64,000 bases of DNA from Rhizobium anhuiense (GCF_003985145.1 NZ_ML133526.1:124001-188000); one strand, 5' to 3'; shown: positions 1-9,821, numbered from the stretch's first letter. The notes: generated by a model from the letters alone, not told the origin. Program-made: numbers and translations.

Positions 1-313
1 GAAGACATTATGTAGACATTTGATAGACGTCAAGGATTCCTTGAGACGTCCACATCGAATCCACCTGCCCGGGTGGGCGATAGAGCAGTTTCAGGTCAGG
101 AAGGATTGCTGACGCCGTGGTGGAGGTTAAGCCGACGATCTTCTTCAGATTCGGCAGCTCACGGCGATGCGCAAGAGTGGGTCAGACAGCCGCGCCGATA
201 GCTTGGCGTCCGCGGCACAAATTTTGCTTCTCGAATTCCCGGAAGACGGCCGGGACAAATCCATGCCGTTTCTTTCTGCATTTGCTCAATATTTGATCGG
301 CCACTGATTTCGA
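1..313. other. Window edge, no gene recognised
   Basis: No open frame here resembles a known protein. The only structure seen is an imperfect inverted repeat at 26-50: GACGTC-AAGG, a 3-base centre, then CCTT-GA-GACGTC. It could be an operator or part of a terminator for a gene left of the window. The stretch also serves as the upstream region of the AraC-type reading frame at 314. Confidence 0.4.
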
Positions 314-1323
314 ATGCCAGAGAATACGCCAGTAGATTTTTCACCGAGCTTTGAGGGTTCAACGTTCGAATATATGGTCGAAGCCTTCACCGGGAGCTTC
401 GGTCCCTTTGATGCATGGCGTACCGGTCGGGAGCAGGCTATCAGCTGGAAGACGGGCTTCTGGACCGATGGCACGCTATCCCTTGTCAGTGGCCAATATT
501 CGTACGAATGGAGCGTAAAAGCGGCCCCCGAAACGGCGGAATGGCTGTCGGTCATCCTTGTGCGCTCCGGAGCTATCGATTTGGCGCTTGGCCGGACCGT
601 CATCGAAGGAACAGCTGGGCGCTTGCTGTTGGTGAATAATCGCGAGGCCGACCGCTTTTCCGTCCGGGGAACGCCGCATCAGTCCGACGTGCTTCGCCTG
701 GATTGGAAAGTGATTGCGCAGACCGCCGCCGCAATATTGGAGACGCCGCTGATCGGGACATTGCGGTTGGCGCCGACCATCGATCTTTCGACGCCGGCCG
801 GCCAACTCGTCAGAGGACTGGCTCAAACGATCATCAACGGGGTGCGGAACAACGGGCCGCTCATTCATTCTCCGATTGCCGTGTCGCACCTGACCCAAGC
901 CTTTGCCAATCTGGTCTTGCGCTCTATCCCGCATCGGTTCTCACATCTGCTCGAGAGGAAAGTGCATTTGCCCGCGCCGCGGCATATACGCTGCGCCGTT
1001 GAATTCATGCATGCGAACGTCGGCGAGCCCATTACCATGCAGAATGTAGCCGAGGCCTCAGGCGTCTCTCCATTCGTGCGCTTGAGGGAGGGTTTCGTAC
1101 GTTCAAGGGAACGACCCCGTCAGCCTACTTGCGCGCGATGCGCTTGCGAGCGGCCCGAGAAGATCTTCTCGACCCTTCCAACCGACAATTGCTGCGGGAC
1201 ATATGCCTGAAATGGGGTTTCTTTCATTTCGGCCGATTTGCTGCCAGCTACAGGACCGCTTTCGGGGAAACACCATCGGAAACGAGAAGGCGATCCAATG
1301 GTGAGCGCATGTCAGGCCTCTGA
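314..1323 (+). pseudogene. AraC-family regulator, frameshifted in the HTH domain
   Basis: The first frame (314 onward) carries an AraC_binding_2-like N-terminal domain (about residues 20-190) and the first helices of an AraC HTH domain (about 224-252, ending GVS). It then runs into unrelated residues and stops at 1210. The rest of the HTH domain continues in the next frame, reading IRALEGGFRTFKGTTPSAYL then LRAMRLRAAREDLL, to the stop at 1321-1323. Only two bases (1070-1071) separate the TCT codon at 1067 from the ATT at 1072 where a codon is expected, so a single-base deletion near 1070 explains the break. Re-joined, the protein would be about 336 aa, normal for the family. It ends 76 bp from the converging catabolic operon, which it may once have controlled. 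A sequencing error cannot be excluded. Confidence 0.75.
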
Positions 1324-1399
1324 GACCTTAGAGCCGCAAGACGGCACGAGACTTCAAGGACGAATGAGCAGGATCGAGAAGTGCGCTCTCGGGCTGAAT

Positions 1400-2293
1400 T
1401 CAGATCCGATAAAAGCGCGCAGCATTGTCGTGAAAGACAGCGCGGCGCTCCCCTTCCGTATAAGTCCTTGTGATTTCCTTGAACGCATTCCAGATCCTCT
1501 CATAGCTTGAAAACAGCTTGTCGACCGGAAAGTTCGACGCGAACATGCATCGATCTGTTCCGAACAAAGTGATCGCCTCCTCCACATAGGGTCGGATCGA
1601 GCTGGTCGTCCAGGTCCAGTCCCCCATCCCAAGTCCAGAGATCTTGCATGCGATGTTCGGCGCCTGAGACAAGGCCTTCATCCCCTTCCGCCAGCCCTCG
1701 AAGTGATCAGGTCCGTCTACCTGCATGCCTGTGTGATTGAGGATGATCTGAACATCAGGAAAGTCGCGGGCAAGTTCGAGGAACTCCTCCATCTGCCAAT
1801 AGTAAAGCTGCAGATCGAAGCTGAGTTCCCGTCGTGCCAGTTCCTTGAATCCTCGCCGCCATTCCGGGGTGCGGCTTACTTCCGGCACGGTCAAATAGGT
1901 CTTGGCGGGATCGTCGTGGAAGTTCATCGACTGTCGAATGCCTCGGAAATTGGCAAACTGCATGTGCTCGTCGAGCAGCCTGCCAACGTCGGGTTTGCGC
2001 AGGTCCGCATATCCGACAATGCCATGGGGAAAGCCGTGTTGGTCCGCAACGCCCTGAAGCCAGCGCGTTTCACCAGCCGGATCCCTGGGGTCGTAGCCGA
2101 CGTCGAGATGCACCGCTTTCACGAGGTTCTGGTTCTTGGCGTCGGCGAGATAGTCGCCGATCAGATAAGTCTGGTTGATTGCCGTATAGTCGCCGAAGGC
2201 CGAGGGCTTCACACCGTCGGACAGCCATGGATAGTAGTTGTTTTTCAGGTCCCACAGATGGAAGTGGGGATCGATGATGGGAAGGTCGTCCAT
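1400..2293 (-). CDS. Amidohydrolase family 2 protein (fuconolactonase-like, COG3618)
   Basis: A 297-aa cytoplasmic TIM-barrel hydrolase. The HxH metal motif lies at the N-terminus (H10, H12), NHTG supplies a further His (H187), and SNFPVD has the late Asp (D258). This layout fits the COG3618 group, whose known members hydrolyse sugar lactones such as L-fucono-1,5-lactone or related cyclic esters. It is the last gene of the ten-gene leftward operon, 64 bp after the sugar-binding protein gene, with a stem-loop in the gap. With a sugar-type SDR as first gene, a lactone made by that dehydrogenase is the most reasonable substrate. The exact lactone cannot be read from the sequence. Confidence 0.8.
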   Translation of the reverse strand: MDDLPIIDPHFHLWDLKNNYYPWLSDGVKPSAFGDYTAINQTYLIGDYLADAKNQNLVKAVHLDVGYDPRDPAGETRWLQGVADQHGFPHGIVGYADLRKPDVGRLLDEHMQFANFRGIRQSMNFHDDPAKTYLTVPEVSRTPEWRRGFKELARRELSFDLQLYYWQMEEFLELARDFPDVQIILNHTGMQVDGPDHFEGWRKGMKALSQAPNIACKISGLGMGDWTWTTSSIRPYVEEAITLFGTDRCMFASNFPVDKLFSSYERIWNAFKEITRTYTEGERRAVFHDNAARFYRI

Positions 2294-2327
2294 TCGTTCG
2301 TTTCCATGGTCGCTGGAGATTGGCGCA

Positions 2328-2351
2328 GGAGTGTCGCCGGGGCGGCACTCC
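2328..2351 (-). promoter_or_regulatory. Intercistronic stem-loop after binding-protein gene
   Basis: GGAGTGTCGCC, two bases, GGCGGCACTCC: an 11-bp stem with one wobble pair, between the binding-protein stop codon (2358) and the amidohydrolase start (2293). There is no T-run, so partial attenuation or 3'-end protection of the binding-protein mRNA is likelier than full termination. Confidence 0.6.
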
Positions 2352-2357
2352 GTCTGG

Positions 2358-3338
2358 TCAGTTGCTCGGCGGGAAGACGCGCGCGATGACGGCCTTGGCT
2401 TCCGGAGAGTCCATCTTGTCGGCCGTCACAAGCGGCATGACCAGCGCAAGGTCCTTGGATACCGGTGCACCGGTCAGCGCGTTGTAGACCTGCTGGGTCC
2501 CGTCGATGCCCTGCCCCACCGCTTCCTGGAAGAAGATGCCCTGGATGGCGTTGGACTTCAGCAGCGCGATCGTGGTCGGACTCCCGTCGGCGACGGCGAT
2601 GCCGACCTTGCCGGTCTGTCCGCGGGTTTGAAGAACCTTCGCAGCACCCGTCCCGGCCTCGTCATACATGCCGTAGATCGCCTTGATGTCGGGATGGGCC
2701 GTCAGCATATCGTTCGCCTGCGTGACGGCCTCATTGACCGTCAGGCCGCGGGTTTCCAGCATCTGCGCAAGTTCGCAACCGTCGGCCTTGAAGGACTCCT
2801 CGGCACCTTTCAGGTACTTCTGAGCATTCTCTCGGTCCTGCGGCAGCGACAGCACTCCCACCTGGTTTCCCCCTCGCTCCTTTGCAAGCTTGCACACGAA
2901 GCTGCCCTGCGCCTTGCCGGTCTCATAGTTGTTCGCCGTGACTGCAGAGGTGTAGTCGGTCTGGCCGGGCTGAGGCCCGATACCGGCAAACGAAACGGGA
3001 ATGTTCTGGGACTTCAGATAGGCGAGCAGCGGCGGCGTGCTGGTCGAGCTCACCGGGCCGATGACGACCGCGCTGACGCCCTTGGTGACGGCGGTGCGCG
3101 CATTGTCCATCTGCTTGGCCGGGGAGTTCTCGGACGTGTACTCGACGTAGTCCATCCCGAGCTCCTTGGCCTTCTCCTTCACGCCATAACCGACCCACTG
3201 CCAATAGGAGATATCAAGCGACGGCGCGAGATAGGCGACGGTCTTCTTATCCTGCGCGTGGACAGAACCCGCCAGTCCGATGCCGACGGCGACCAGACCG
3301 AACACCAGGGTGCGGCTCATTTCAGATATTGATTTCAT
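2358..3338 (-). CDS. Sugar ABC transporter substrate-binding protein (ribose type)
   Basis: A 326-aa periplasmic binding protein of the Peripla_BP_4 (RbsB-like) family. A Sec signal peptide with hydrophobic core [15 protein letters not shown] ends at about residue 28 (VHA). Typical fold landmarks follow, such as [10 protein letters not shown] and [16 protein letters not shown] strong ribosome site (GGAGGAGGG) lies upstream of the ATG at 3338. It is the third ABC component, after the ATPase and permease, in the leftward operon; binding-protein genes usually come first, so the order is unusual. The ligand is probably a pentose, polyol or similar sugar. Confidence 0.88.
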   Translation of the reverse strand: MKSISEMSRTLVFGLVAVGIGLAGSVHAQDKKTVAYLAPSLDISYWQWVGYGVKEKAKELGMDYVEYTSENSPAKQMDNARTAVTKGVSAVVIGPVSSTSTPPLLAYLKSQNIPVSFAGIGPQPGQTDYTSAVTANNYETGKAQGSFVCKLAKERGGNQVGVLSLPQDRENAQKYLKGAEESFKADGCELAQMLETRGLTVNEAVTQANDMLTAHPDIKAIYGMYDEAGTGAAKVLQTRGQTGKVGIAVADGSPTTIALLKSNAIQGIFFQEAVGQGIDGTQQVYNALTGAPVSKDLALVMPLVTADKMDSPEAKAVIARVFPPSN

Positions 3339-3359
3339 GTCTTTCCCTCCTCCTCATTG

Positions 3360-3378
3360 AGCCGGTATACAACCGGCT
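3360..3378 (-). promoter_or_regulatory. Stem-loop between permease and binding-protein genes
   Basis: AGCCGGT, loop ATACA, ACCGGCT: a perfect 7-bp stem in the 48-bp gap between the permease stop (3387) and the binding-protein start (3338). It precedes the ribosome site of the binding-protein gene and might uncouple the two levels of expression. No T-run follows. Confidence 0.45.
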
Positions 3379-3386
3379 GCTGGTTG

Positions 3387-4400
3387 TCAGCCCGCACTGC
3401 GCCGGGCCTTGCCGAAGCGGTCGATGAGGACCGCGATCAGGATGGCAAGGCCGGTGACGGAGCCCTGCCAGAAACTGTTGATGCCGATGAGATTGACGCC
3501 GTTCTGGATCACCGTGATCATCAGTGCGCCGAGGACGGCGCCGACCGCGGTTCCCGTGCCGCCGAGAAGGCTCGCCCCGCCGATCACCACGGCCGCGATC
3601 GCCTGAAGCATCAGACTGGCGCCGGCCGTCGATTCCGCGTTCAGGATATAGGAAATCGTCAGCAGTCCCGAAAAGGACGACAGAAGGGACGAAGCGACAT
3701 AGGCGAAGAACTTTGTGCGTTTGACCGGGATGCCCAGCAGATAGGCGGCCGCAGCGCTGCTGCCCACGGCGTAGAACCAGCGCCCGGCGACGACCTTCTT
3801 CAGGAAGATCTCGATGGTGACCAGCAGGACGACACAGAACAGGATGTAGTTCGGCATGCCAGGCACGATGCTGCCGGCATTGAGCAGCCAGTAATCGGGA
3901 TCCGGGATCGGCATGGAGCGGCCATTGGTGACGATGAAGGCGAGCGACCCCGCGACGGCGAAGGTGATCAGGGTGACCACGAACGGCGCAAGGCCCGCGA
4001 CCGTGACCAGTAAGCCGTTGATGGAGCCGAAGAGGAGTCCGACGGCGAGACCGGCGAGGCTGGAGGTGATCCCGCCGCAGCCGCTTGCCATGACCTGCGC
4101 CGTCACCATGCCGGTCAGCGAAAAGACCGAGCCGACGGACAGATCGATGCCACCGGTTATGACCACCAGGAGGACACCGAGCGACATGATGATCAGCGGC
4201 GCACCCGCCTGGGTGATGTTCGAAAAATTCCCCCAGCTCAGCGCCTGGGGAACCTGCGACGCGACGGCAAGACCTAGGATGACCATTGCCACTGCGATCG
4301 CGATTTCCGTCCGGTATGCACTGAGGAGACTGTCGCGATTTCTGGTGGCCTGTGGAGACGGCTCCACTGCGCGTGCCTCTTCTGTCGATGTTGGAATCAT
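3387..4400 (-). CDS. Sugar ABC transporter permease (RbsC-like)
   Basis: A 337-aa inner-membrane protein of the BPD_transp_2 family with roughly eight to ten hydrophobic helices. The frame is open much further upstream, but the start is placed at 4400 because this ATG overlaps the TGA of the ATPase gene (ATGA). From there the protein begins with a short polar N-terminus and then the first helix (IAIAVAMVILGLAVA). The family's GGIDLSVGSV signature and the C-terminal GGTGTAVGAVLGAL segment are present. It pairs with the fused ATPase upstream and the binding protein downstream. Confidence 0.9.
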   Translation of the reverse strand: MIPTSTEEARAVEPSPQATRNRDSLLSAYRTEIAIAVAMVILGLAVASQVPQALSWGNFSNITQAGAPLIIMSLGVLLVVITGGIDLSVGSVFSLTGMVTAQVMASGCGGITSSLAGLAVGLLFGSINGLLVTVAGLAPFVVTLITFAVAGSLAFIVTNGRSMPIPDPDYWLLNAGSIVPGMPNYILFCVVLLVTIEIFLKKVVAGRWFYAVGSSAAAAYLLGIPVKRTKFFAYVASSLLSSFSGLLTISYILNAESTAGASLMLQAIAAVVIGGASLLGGTGTAVGAVLGALMITVIQNGVNLIGINSFWQGSVTGLAILIAVLIDRFGKARRSAG

Positions 4401-5887
4401 GTCGCCATTCCTGTCAGTTCTGCGAGCCTGTCCTCGCTCATGTCCTGCCGTTCGATGATGCCGGAGGCGCAACCCTCGGTGTCGAATGCAACGATCCGGT
4501 CGCATACTTCGAGGAGCTCGGCATTCTCGGTCGACCACCACACGATGATCGTTCCCGTCGACGCCATCTGCCGGATAAGCTGGTAGATTTCCTTCTTGGT
4601 GCGGATATCGACACCCCGCGTCGGCTCTTCGAGCACAAGCAGGCTCGACGGCAAGCCGAGCCACCGTGCCAGAAGCAACTTCTGCTGGGTACCGCCGCTC
4701 AGCGTTGCGGGTAGATCCCAGATCGAGGCGGCTTTCACACTGAGAGCCTGCAGCAAGTCCACGCATTCCAGGCGTTCGCGACCTGAGATGAACGTGGCAC
4801 CCCGGACAACCCGGCGCGACGCCAGCACGTTGTCAACGATCGGAAGGCTGTGAAGAATACCCTTGTGGGTCCGGTCGCCAGTGACAAAACCGGCGCCGGC
4901 CGCAGCCGCCCTCCTAGGAGAGGCGAAGCGCTCTGGCCAACCCGCGCGCGACACCGTCCAACGCTTCGCCTGAGCGGCTCCGACCAGGGCCGAGATCAGC
5001 GTCGCGGGACCGGCGGGCGCGCCCGCCACTCCAAGGATCGTCCCGGGAGAAAGCGTGATCTCGAGATCCGCCTCCCGGATCGACAGCGGCTCTCCCTTCA
5101 TTCCGTTCCGGTCCACGGCCGCGCTCGACGCAGAATGCGACGCAGCGACCTGCCCCATCTTCTCGATGATCGCGACATCGGAAAGTTCGGAAAGCGCCAA
5201 GCGGTCGACGATGGTGCGGCCATCGCGGATGATCGTGCAGACGTCCGCGATCTGACGGATTTCCTTCATCCGGTGCGACACGAAGACGACGGACAGCCCT
5301 GTCTCGCGGGTCAAACGGCGGAGCACGGAAAACAAGCGGCTCGTCTCGGCGGCCGTCAAGTTCGCCGTCGGCTCGTCGAGAAGAATGAGTTCGGCGCCTG
5401 ACGAAAGCGCTCGGGCAATCTCGACCATCTGGCCCTCGTGAAGGCTGAGGTCTTCCACGAGCCGGTGCAGGGATCTGGCTGCGAACTCCGGATCGATCAT
5501 CGCCAAAGCTTCGAACGCCTTCTCGATCGACAGCCTTTTTTTCACCGCCGCGAAACCCCTGCGGTAGTGCGGTAAGGTGATGTTCTCGGCGACGCTAAGG
5601 TGGGGAAGAAGGGCAAGCTCCTGATGGACGACCGCTACCCTGGCGCGGCCCTCGGCATCGGTGCGCGGCGCCCCACTCGGATCGAAGAAGCTAATGTCGC
5701 CGTCCCCTTTCGAGGCCGACCCCGTGATGATGTGGATCATCGTCGACTTGCCGGCACCGTTACCCCCGAGCAGAGCGTGGATCTCGCCACGCGCCACGGA
5801 GAAGTCGACGCCCTTGAGAACCGACGTCGCCCCATACGACTTCGTCAGTCCCTTGACGCTGACAACCGGATTTCGCGTCTCGACCAT
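4397..5887 (-). CDS. Sugar ABC transporter ATP-binding protein (RbsA-like, two domains)
   Basis: A 496-aa protein with two fused ATPase domains, as usual for ribose-type importers. The N-terminal half has Walker A GGNGAGKST (41-49), Walker B LILLDEPT and a degenerate signature (LSLHEGQ). The C-terminal half has an intact signature LSGGTQQK and VLEEPTRGVD, but its Walker A position is degenerate (AGAPAGPAT). A degenerate second domain is common in the RbsA family, so one working site is expected. It follows the TRAP DctM gene by 10 bp and overlaps the permease gene by 4 bp. Confidence 0.9.
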   Translation of the reverse strand: MVETRNPVVSVKGLTKSYGATSVLKGVDFSVARGEIHALLGGNGAGKSTMIHIITGSASKGDGDISFFDPSGAPRTDAEGRARVAVVHQELALLPHLSVAENITLPHYRRGFAAVKKRLSIEKAFEALAMIDPEFAARSLHRLVEDLSLHEGQMVEIARALSSGAELILLDEPTANLTAAETSRLFSVLRRLTRETGLSVVFVSHRMKEIRQIADVCTIIRDGRTIVDRLALSELSDVAIIEKMGQVAASHSASSAAVDRNGMKGEPLSIREADLEITLSPGTILGVAGAPAGPATLISALVGAAQAKRWTVSRAGWPERFASPRRAAAAGAGFVTGDRTHKGILHSLPIVDNVLASRRVVRGATFISGRERLECVDLLQALSVKAASIWDLPATLSGGTQQKLLLARWLGLPSSLLVLEEPTRGVDIRTKKEIYQLIRQMASTGTIIVWWSTENAELLEVCDRIVAFDTEGCASGIIERQDMSEDRLAELTGMAT

Positions 5888-5897
5888 GATCCCGCCC

Positions 5898-7157
5898 TCA
5901 GTAGATCGTCAGAGCCGGGATGAAGCTGACGGCGAGCAGCAGCAGCATCGCCATCCCGAAATACGGCCACAGCTCGCTGGTCGTCGCCCCAAGCGGCGCC
6001 TTGGCGATCGACGACGAGATAAAGAGCGTCGTGCCGATGGGCGGGGTGTAGAGCCCGATGCCGAGATTGATCACCATCATCAGGCCGAGTTGCACCCGGT
6101 CGAGACCGATCGCATCGGCAAGGGGCACGAAGATCGGCCCCAGCAGCAGTATGGCAGGCGGCATGTCCAAAGGCATCCCGACGATCAGCATCAGAATGTT
6201 CATCATCAGGATGATGACGACGGGACTGGAAATGTGGGTCGCCACCCACTCGGCCATCTGCTGCGGCGCCTGGTCGAAGGTCAGCACCCAGCCGACGGCC
6301 GCACTTCCCATGATGACGAGCATGACCACGCCGGTCGCGACCCCGGCTTCCACCATGTTGTCGCAGAAGCGCTTCCAGGTGAGGTCCCGGTAGAACAGCA
6401 GGCTGAGCAGCAGCGAGTAGACCACTGAAAGGACCGAGACCTCCGTCGGCGTTGCAAAACCGAAACGCAGGAGGACAACAATCAGAATGGGTAGGACCAC
6501 CGCCGGGAAGCTCTGAACGGCAAGCTTGGCCAGGTCCCGCTTCCGAACCTTGACGGCCTGCGCTTCGTAGCCCCGCCGCACGGAGATGAACCAGCAGACG
6601 AAAATGAAGCTGAGCGCCATGATCAACCCGGGCAGGATTCCGGAGATGAACAGGTCGCCGATGCTGACGCCGCTGATCAGGGCATAAAGGATCATCGGGA
6701 TCGACGGTGGGATGAGGACGTCGATGACCGCGGAGGTTGCGTTGTTGGCCGCGCAAAGGGCCGGCGGAAAGCCTTGGCGCTTCTGCCAGGGAATGAGGAC
6801 GGATCCGAGAGCGCTCGCATTGGCCACCGCCGAACCGGACACCCCACCGAAGACGACGGAGGAGACGACGGTGGTCGAAAGTGGCCCGCCGCGCCAGCGC
6901 TGCATGGCGCGGGACGCCAGTTCGAGAAGCTGGCGGCCGAGCTCGCCGCCGAGCATCAGGGTTCCAGCGAGCATGAAGAACGGCAGCGCAAGCATCGGAA
7001 AGGATTGCGTCTGGTCGTAGACCTGTTGCGCCACCACCGACAAAGGGACGTAGCCGTTGAACAGCACTCCAAGGCCGGCCGCGATGATCAGGGCATAGCC
7101 GACCGGAACGGCCAGCACCATGAGAACGCAGAAGGAGATGATCATGACAAGGGTCAT
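5898..7157 (-). CDS. TRAP transporter large permease (DctM)
   Basis: A 419-aa inner-membrane protein of the DctM/SiaM family. It has about twelve hydrophobic segments, an early LPFFMLAGTLM motif, GGVSGSAVANASALGSVLIP in the first half and a helical C-terminus. This subunit carries the ion-coupled translocation channel. It overlaps the small permease gene by 4 bp (ATGA at 7154-7157). It belongs to the same operon as a complete ABC sugar importer, an unusual pairing. Confidence 0.92.
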   Translation of the reverse strand: MTLVMIISFCVLMVLAVPVGYALIIAAGLGVLFNGYVPLSVVAQQVYDQTQSFPMLALPFFMLAGTLMLGGELGRQLLELASRAMQRWRGGPLSTTVVSSVVFGGVSGSAVANASALGSVLIPWQKRQGFPPALCAANNATSAVIDVLIPPSIPMILYALISGVSIGDLFISGILPGLIMALSFIFVCWFISVRRGYEAQAVKVRKRDLAKLAVQSFPAVVLPILIVVLLRFGFATPTEVSVLSVVYSLLLSLLFYRDLTWKRFCDNMVEAGVATGVVMLVIMGSAAVGWVLTFDQAPQQMAEWVATHISSPVVIILMMNILMLIVGMPLDMPPAILLLGPIFVPLADAIGLDRVQLGLMMVINLGIGLYTPPIGTTLFISSSIAKAPLGATTSELWPYFGMAMLLLLAVSFIPALTIY

Positions 7158-7684
7158 AGCGGCATCTCCCCGGATCCGATCACCGTCCGGTGCCCCCAGC
7201 CGAGGCGCAAGACACGTAGCGTTGCCGAAACGGTCACGATCGACACCAGAAGCGCACCGATAGCGAGCGCGTAATATCCGATACTGTTGGGCAGCTGCAG
7301 GACCGGGCTGTGCTCGACGCCTGCGATCTCGGCGACCACGACGGCCTGATAGCCGAGCACGAGGAAGGCTGCCACGCTGATGGCGTTCGCGATCACGAAG
7401 GCGGCGATCCGCGAGCGCCCCTCAAGCTGGTCGTACAGCCACTCGACCGCCATGTGTCCACCCGCCTGCGCGGCGATGACGATTCCCGCCAGGATGAAGA
7501 GCGGGAAGATCAGCAGCGGCAGTTCCTGGGCGAAAGAGAAGCCGCCGCTCTGCAGCGTGTAGCGGGCAAGCACATTGGCAGTCGTCACCACGGTCAGCGC
7601 AATGCCGCTGGCAATGATGATGAAACGGGACAGCGCAACGATGGCGCCGGCCGTCGTGTCGACGGCCTTCAGCACGTTTTCCAT
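7154..7684 (-). CDS. TRAP transporter small permease (DctQ)
   Basis: A 176-aa membrane protein with four predicted helices, typical of DctQ in length and shape (LLIFPLFILAGIVIAAQAGG in the second helix region). The start at 7684 is preceded by GGAG at a normal distance. It forms the membrane unit with DctM and sits 29 bp after the DctP gene. Confidence 0.88.
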   Translation of the reverse strand: MENVLKAVDTTAGAIVALSRFIIIASGIALTVVTTANVLARYTLQSGGFSFAQELPLLIFPLFILAGIVIAAQAGGHMAVEWLYDQLEGRSRIAAFVIANAISVAAFLVLGYQAVVVAEIAGVEHSPVLQLPNSIGYYALAIGALLVSIVTVSATLRVLRLGWGHRTVIGSGEMPL

Positions 7685-7701
7685 AGATGACTCCGCGTCA
7701 T

Positions 7702-7726
7702 GGCAAAGGCCGGTCAGGCCTTTGCC
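7702..7726 (-). promoter_or_regulatory. Stem-loop spanning the dctP stop codon
   Basis: GGCAAAGGCC, loop GGTCA, GGCCTTTGCC: a perfect 10-bp stem. The TGA of dctP (7714-7716) lies in its loop. It sits directly before dctQ and would be expected to block 3' exonucleases, or to lower transcription into the membrane genes, so that more binding protein than permease is made. Confidence 0.65.
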
Positions 7727-8718
7727 TCCGCTTCAACCTTGCTGACGAAATCGCCGAAGGGCTTTTTCTTCCAGCTCTCGGCGACAGCGGCGGTCGCCTT
7801 CACGAAGGCTTCCCGATCCACGTCCACGACTTCGATCGCCGTGTTCTTCCTGAAGGCGCCGAGAACTTCGGACGCCTTCTCATTCGACAGCGTCCGCTGC
7901 AGCGCTCCCGCCTCCTTCGCCGCCGCCTTGACGGCGTCGAGGTCGGCGCCGAGCCGGGCCTCGGCGATCTTCGACATCAGGAAGGGCGTCGACTCCCACT
8001 TATGTGCCGTCAGGCTGATGAACCTGTTGACCTCGTGGAGCTTCGAGCTCTCGATGTTGGCGAGCGGGTTTTCCTGTCCGTCGACCACGCCTTGCTGCAG
8101 GGCGATATACAACTCGCCGAACGCGATCTGTTCCGTGCCGGCTCCAAGAGCTTGGAAGATGTCGATCGTCATCGGATCCGCGGGCGTGCGTATCTTCAGG
8201 CCGGCGAGATCGTTCGGGGCGGCGACCTTGCGTTTGGAATTCGTCAGGTGGCGAATTCCGTTGTCCCACCAGTCCAACGGTACGACGCCGACGGCTTCGA
8301 AACGCTTGTTCAGATCCTCACCGACCGGACCGCCGAGAACTTGGATCGCTTTCTCGGTATCGCCGAAAAGAAACGGCAGACCAAGCGCGGCAAGCTCCGG
8401 CACGATTGCCGAGGTGGCGCCCTGGCTGTTTGCAGTAAAATCCAGTGCACCGGTGCGCAGGCTGGTAAGCATCGCCGAGTCGCTGCCGAGCGTCTCAGCA
8501 CCCGCGACGTTGATCTTCACACGGCCGTCGGTCTTCTGAGCCACGAGCTCGGCGAATTTGGCGGCGGCGACTGTCCGGGGATTGCCTGGAGCAGCGCCGT
8601 GACCCAATGTCAGTGCCGTGCCTGCCTGCGCCGGACGCACGGTCGTAAGAAGTGCGGGGGCAGCCAGGGCTGCCGCCGTCGCTACCAGAAATCTGCGTCT
8701 GTTGGTCTGCAAGCTCAT
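7714..8718 (-). CDS. TRAP transporter substrate-binding protein (DctP)
   Basis: A 334-aa periplasmic receptor of the DctP/SiaP family. The ATG at 8718 is chosen over 8730 because GGAGGAGAAG directly precedes it. The N-terminus has a Tat-like signal (NRRRFLVATAAALAAP). The family motifs GLKIRTP, with the carboxylate-binding Arg, and VDGQENP are present. This Arg implies an acid ligand, for example a sugar acid. It is fourth in the operon, after the two transketolase subunits. Confidence 0.9.
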   Translation of the reverse strand: MSLQTNRRRFLVATAAALAAPALLTTVRPAQAGTALTLGHGAAPGNPRTVAAAKFAELVAQKTDGRVKINVAGAETLGSDSAMLTSLRTGALDFTANSQGATSAIVPELAALGLPFLFGDTEKAIQVLGGPVGEDLNKRFEAVGVVPLDWWDNGIRHLTNSKRKVAAPNDLAGLKIRTPADPMTIDIFQALGAGTEQIAFGELYIALQQGVVDGQENPLANIESSKLHEVNRFISLTAHKWESTPFLMSKIAEARLGADLDAVKAAAKEAGALQRTLSNEKASEVLGAFRKNTAIEVVDVDREAFVKATAAVAESWKKKPFGDFVSKVEAEAKA

Positions 8719-8783
8719 CTTCTCCTCCATTATGTGCTCCCATCAGAACTCGGCTCTCCTCCTGAAAGAACCGAGTCCCGTCC

Positions 8784-9821
8784 CTATGTTCCCAGCCAGG
8801 ACTTGATCGACGACGTCACGCGACTGGTCGCCAGACCGTATTGGTCGTGGAGCGTCGGCAGCGCGCCGGCCTCCAGGAATTGGTCCGGCAATGCGATCTG
8901 CCGGAATGCGGCAGGCGCGACGCCGGCACGCAGCAGCGTGCCCGCCACGGCCTCTCCTAGGCCCCCGATGACAGTGTGGTTCTCCGCCACGACGACCAGG
9001 CGGCCGCTCTTGCGGCACTCCGTCAGAATGGCTTCCTCGTCCAAAGGCTTGATGGTCGGCACGTGAAGCACCGCCGCGTCGACGCCGTCCTTGCGAAGCT
9101 CCTTTGCCGCCTCGAGGGCGCGCATCGTCATCAGCCCCGACGATATGATCAGGGTGTCGCGGCCATCCCGCAGGAGTTTCGCCTTTCCGAGTTCGAACTT
9201 GTAATCATATTCGTCCAGCACGAGGGGAACGTTGCCGCGCAGGAGCCGCATATAGACAGGCCCCTTGTAGGCGGAGATCGCCGGCACCGCCTGCTCGATC
9301 TCGAGCGCGTCGCAGGGGTCGATGATCGTCAGGTTCGGCATGCCGCGGAACATGGCGATGTCTTCGGTGGCTTGATGGCTTGGCCCGTAGCCCGTGGTCA
9401 AGCCAGGCAATGCGCAGACGATCTTGACGTCGAGCATCTCCTCGGCGATCGCCAGGCAGATGAAGTCATATGCGCGCCGGGAAGCGAAGACCGCATAGGT
9501 AGTGACCCATGGCTGAAAGCCTTCACGCGCCATGCCCGCGGCCGACATCATCAGCAGCTGTTCGGCCATTCCCATCTGGTAGAAGCGGTCGGGATGCGCC
9601 GCTCGGAAGACATGAAGATCGGTGTATTTTGCGAGGTCCGCCGACATGCCGACGATCCGCTCATCCTTTTCCGCGAGCGCCGCCAGCGTCTTTCCAAATG
9701 GAGCCGGCTTCGTCGGCTGGTCGGCGCTCGCGATCGAGGCGATCATCGCCGAGGTCGTCAGCCGCGGCCGGTCGCTTCCCTGCGAAAGATGAGTTGGGCG
9801 TATGTATTTCGAGCGCCTCAT
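8784..9821 (-). CDS. Transketolase C-terminal subunit
   Basis: A 345-aa protein equal to the pyrimidine-binding plus C-terminal domains of transketolase. The MGMAEQ segment carries the Glu that activates thiamine diphosphate. It needs the N-terminal subunit encoded just upstream (4-bp overlap at 9818-9821) to bind the cofactor. Split transketolases in sugar operons usually act on particular ketose phosphates; known examples are apulose-4-phosphate transketolase and the sulfofructose transketolase. Which substrate applies here is not visible, and the operon holds no sugar kinase. Confidence 0.88.
   Translation of the reverse strand: MRRSKYIRPTHLSQGSDRPRLTTSAMIASIASADQPTKPAPFGKTLAALAEKDERIVGMSADLAKYTDLHVFRAAHPDRFYQMGMAEQLLMMSAAGMAREGFQPWVTTYAVFASRRAYDFICLAIAEEMLDVKIVCALPGLTTGYGPSHQATEDIAMFRGMPNLTIIDPCDALEIEQAVPAISAYKGPVYMRLLRGNVPLVLDEYDYKFELGKAKLLRDGRDTLIISSGLMTMRALEAAKELRKDGVDAAVLHVPTIKPLDEEAILTECRKSGRLVVVAENHTVIGGLGEAVAGTLLRAGVAPAAFRQIALPDQFLEAGALPTLHDQYGLATSRVTSSIKSWLGT

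Noticed and set aside
3387..4766. Longer permease start at 4766
   Set aside because: It would overlap the ATPase gene by about 370 bp with a non-family N-terminus; the ATG at 4400 overlapping the ATPase stop fits far better.
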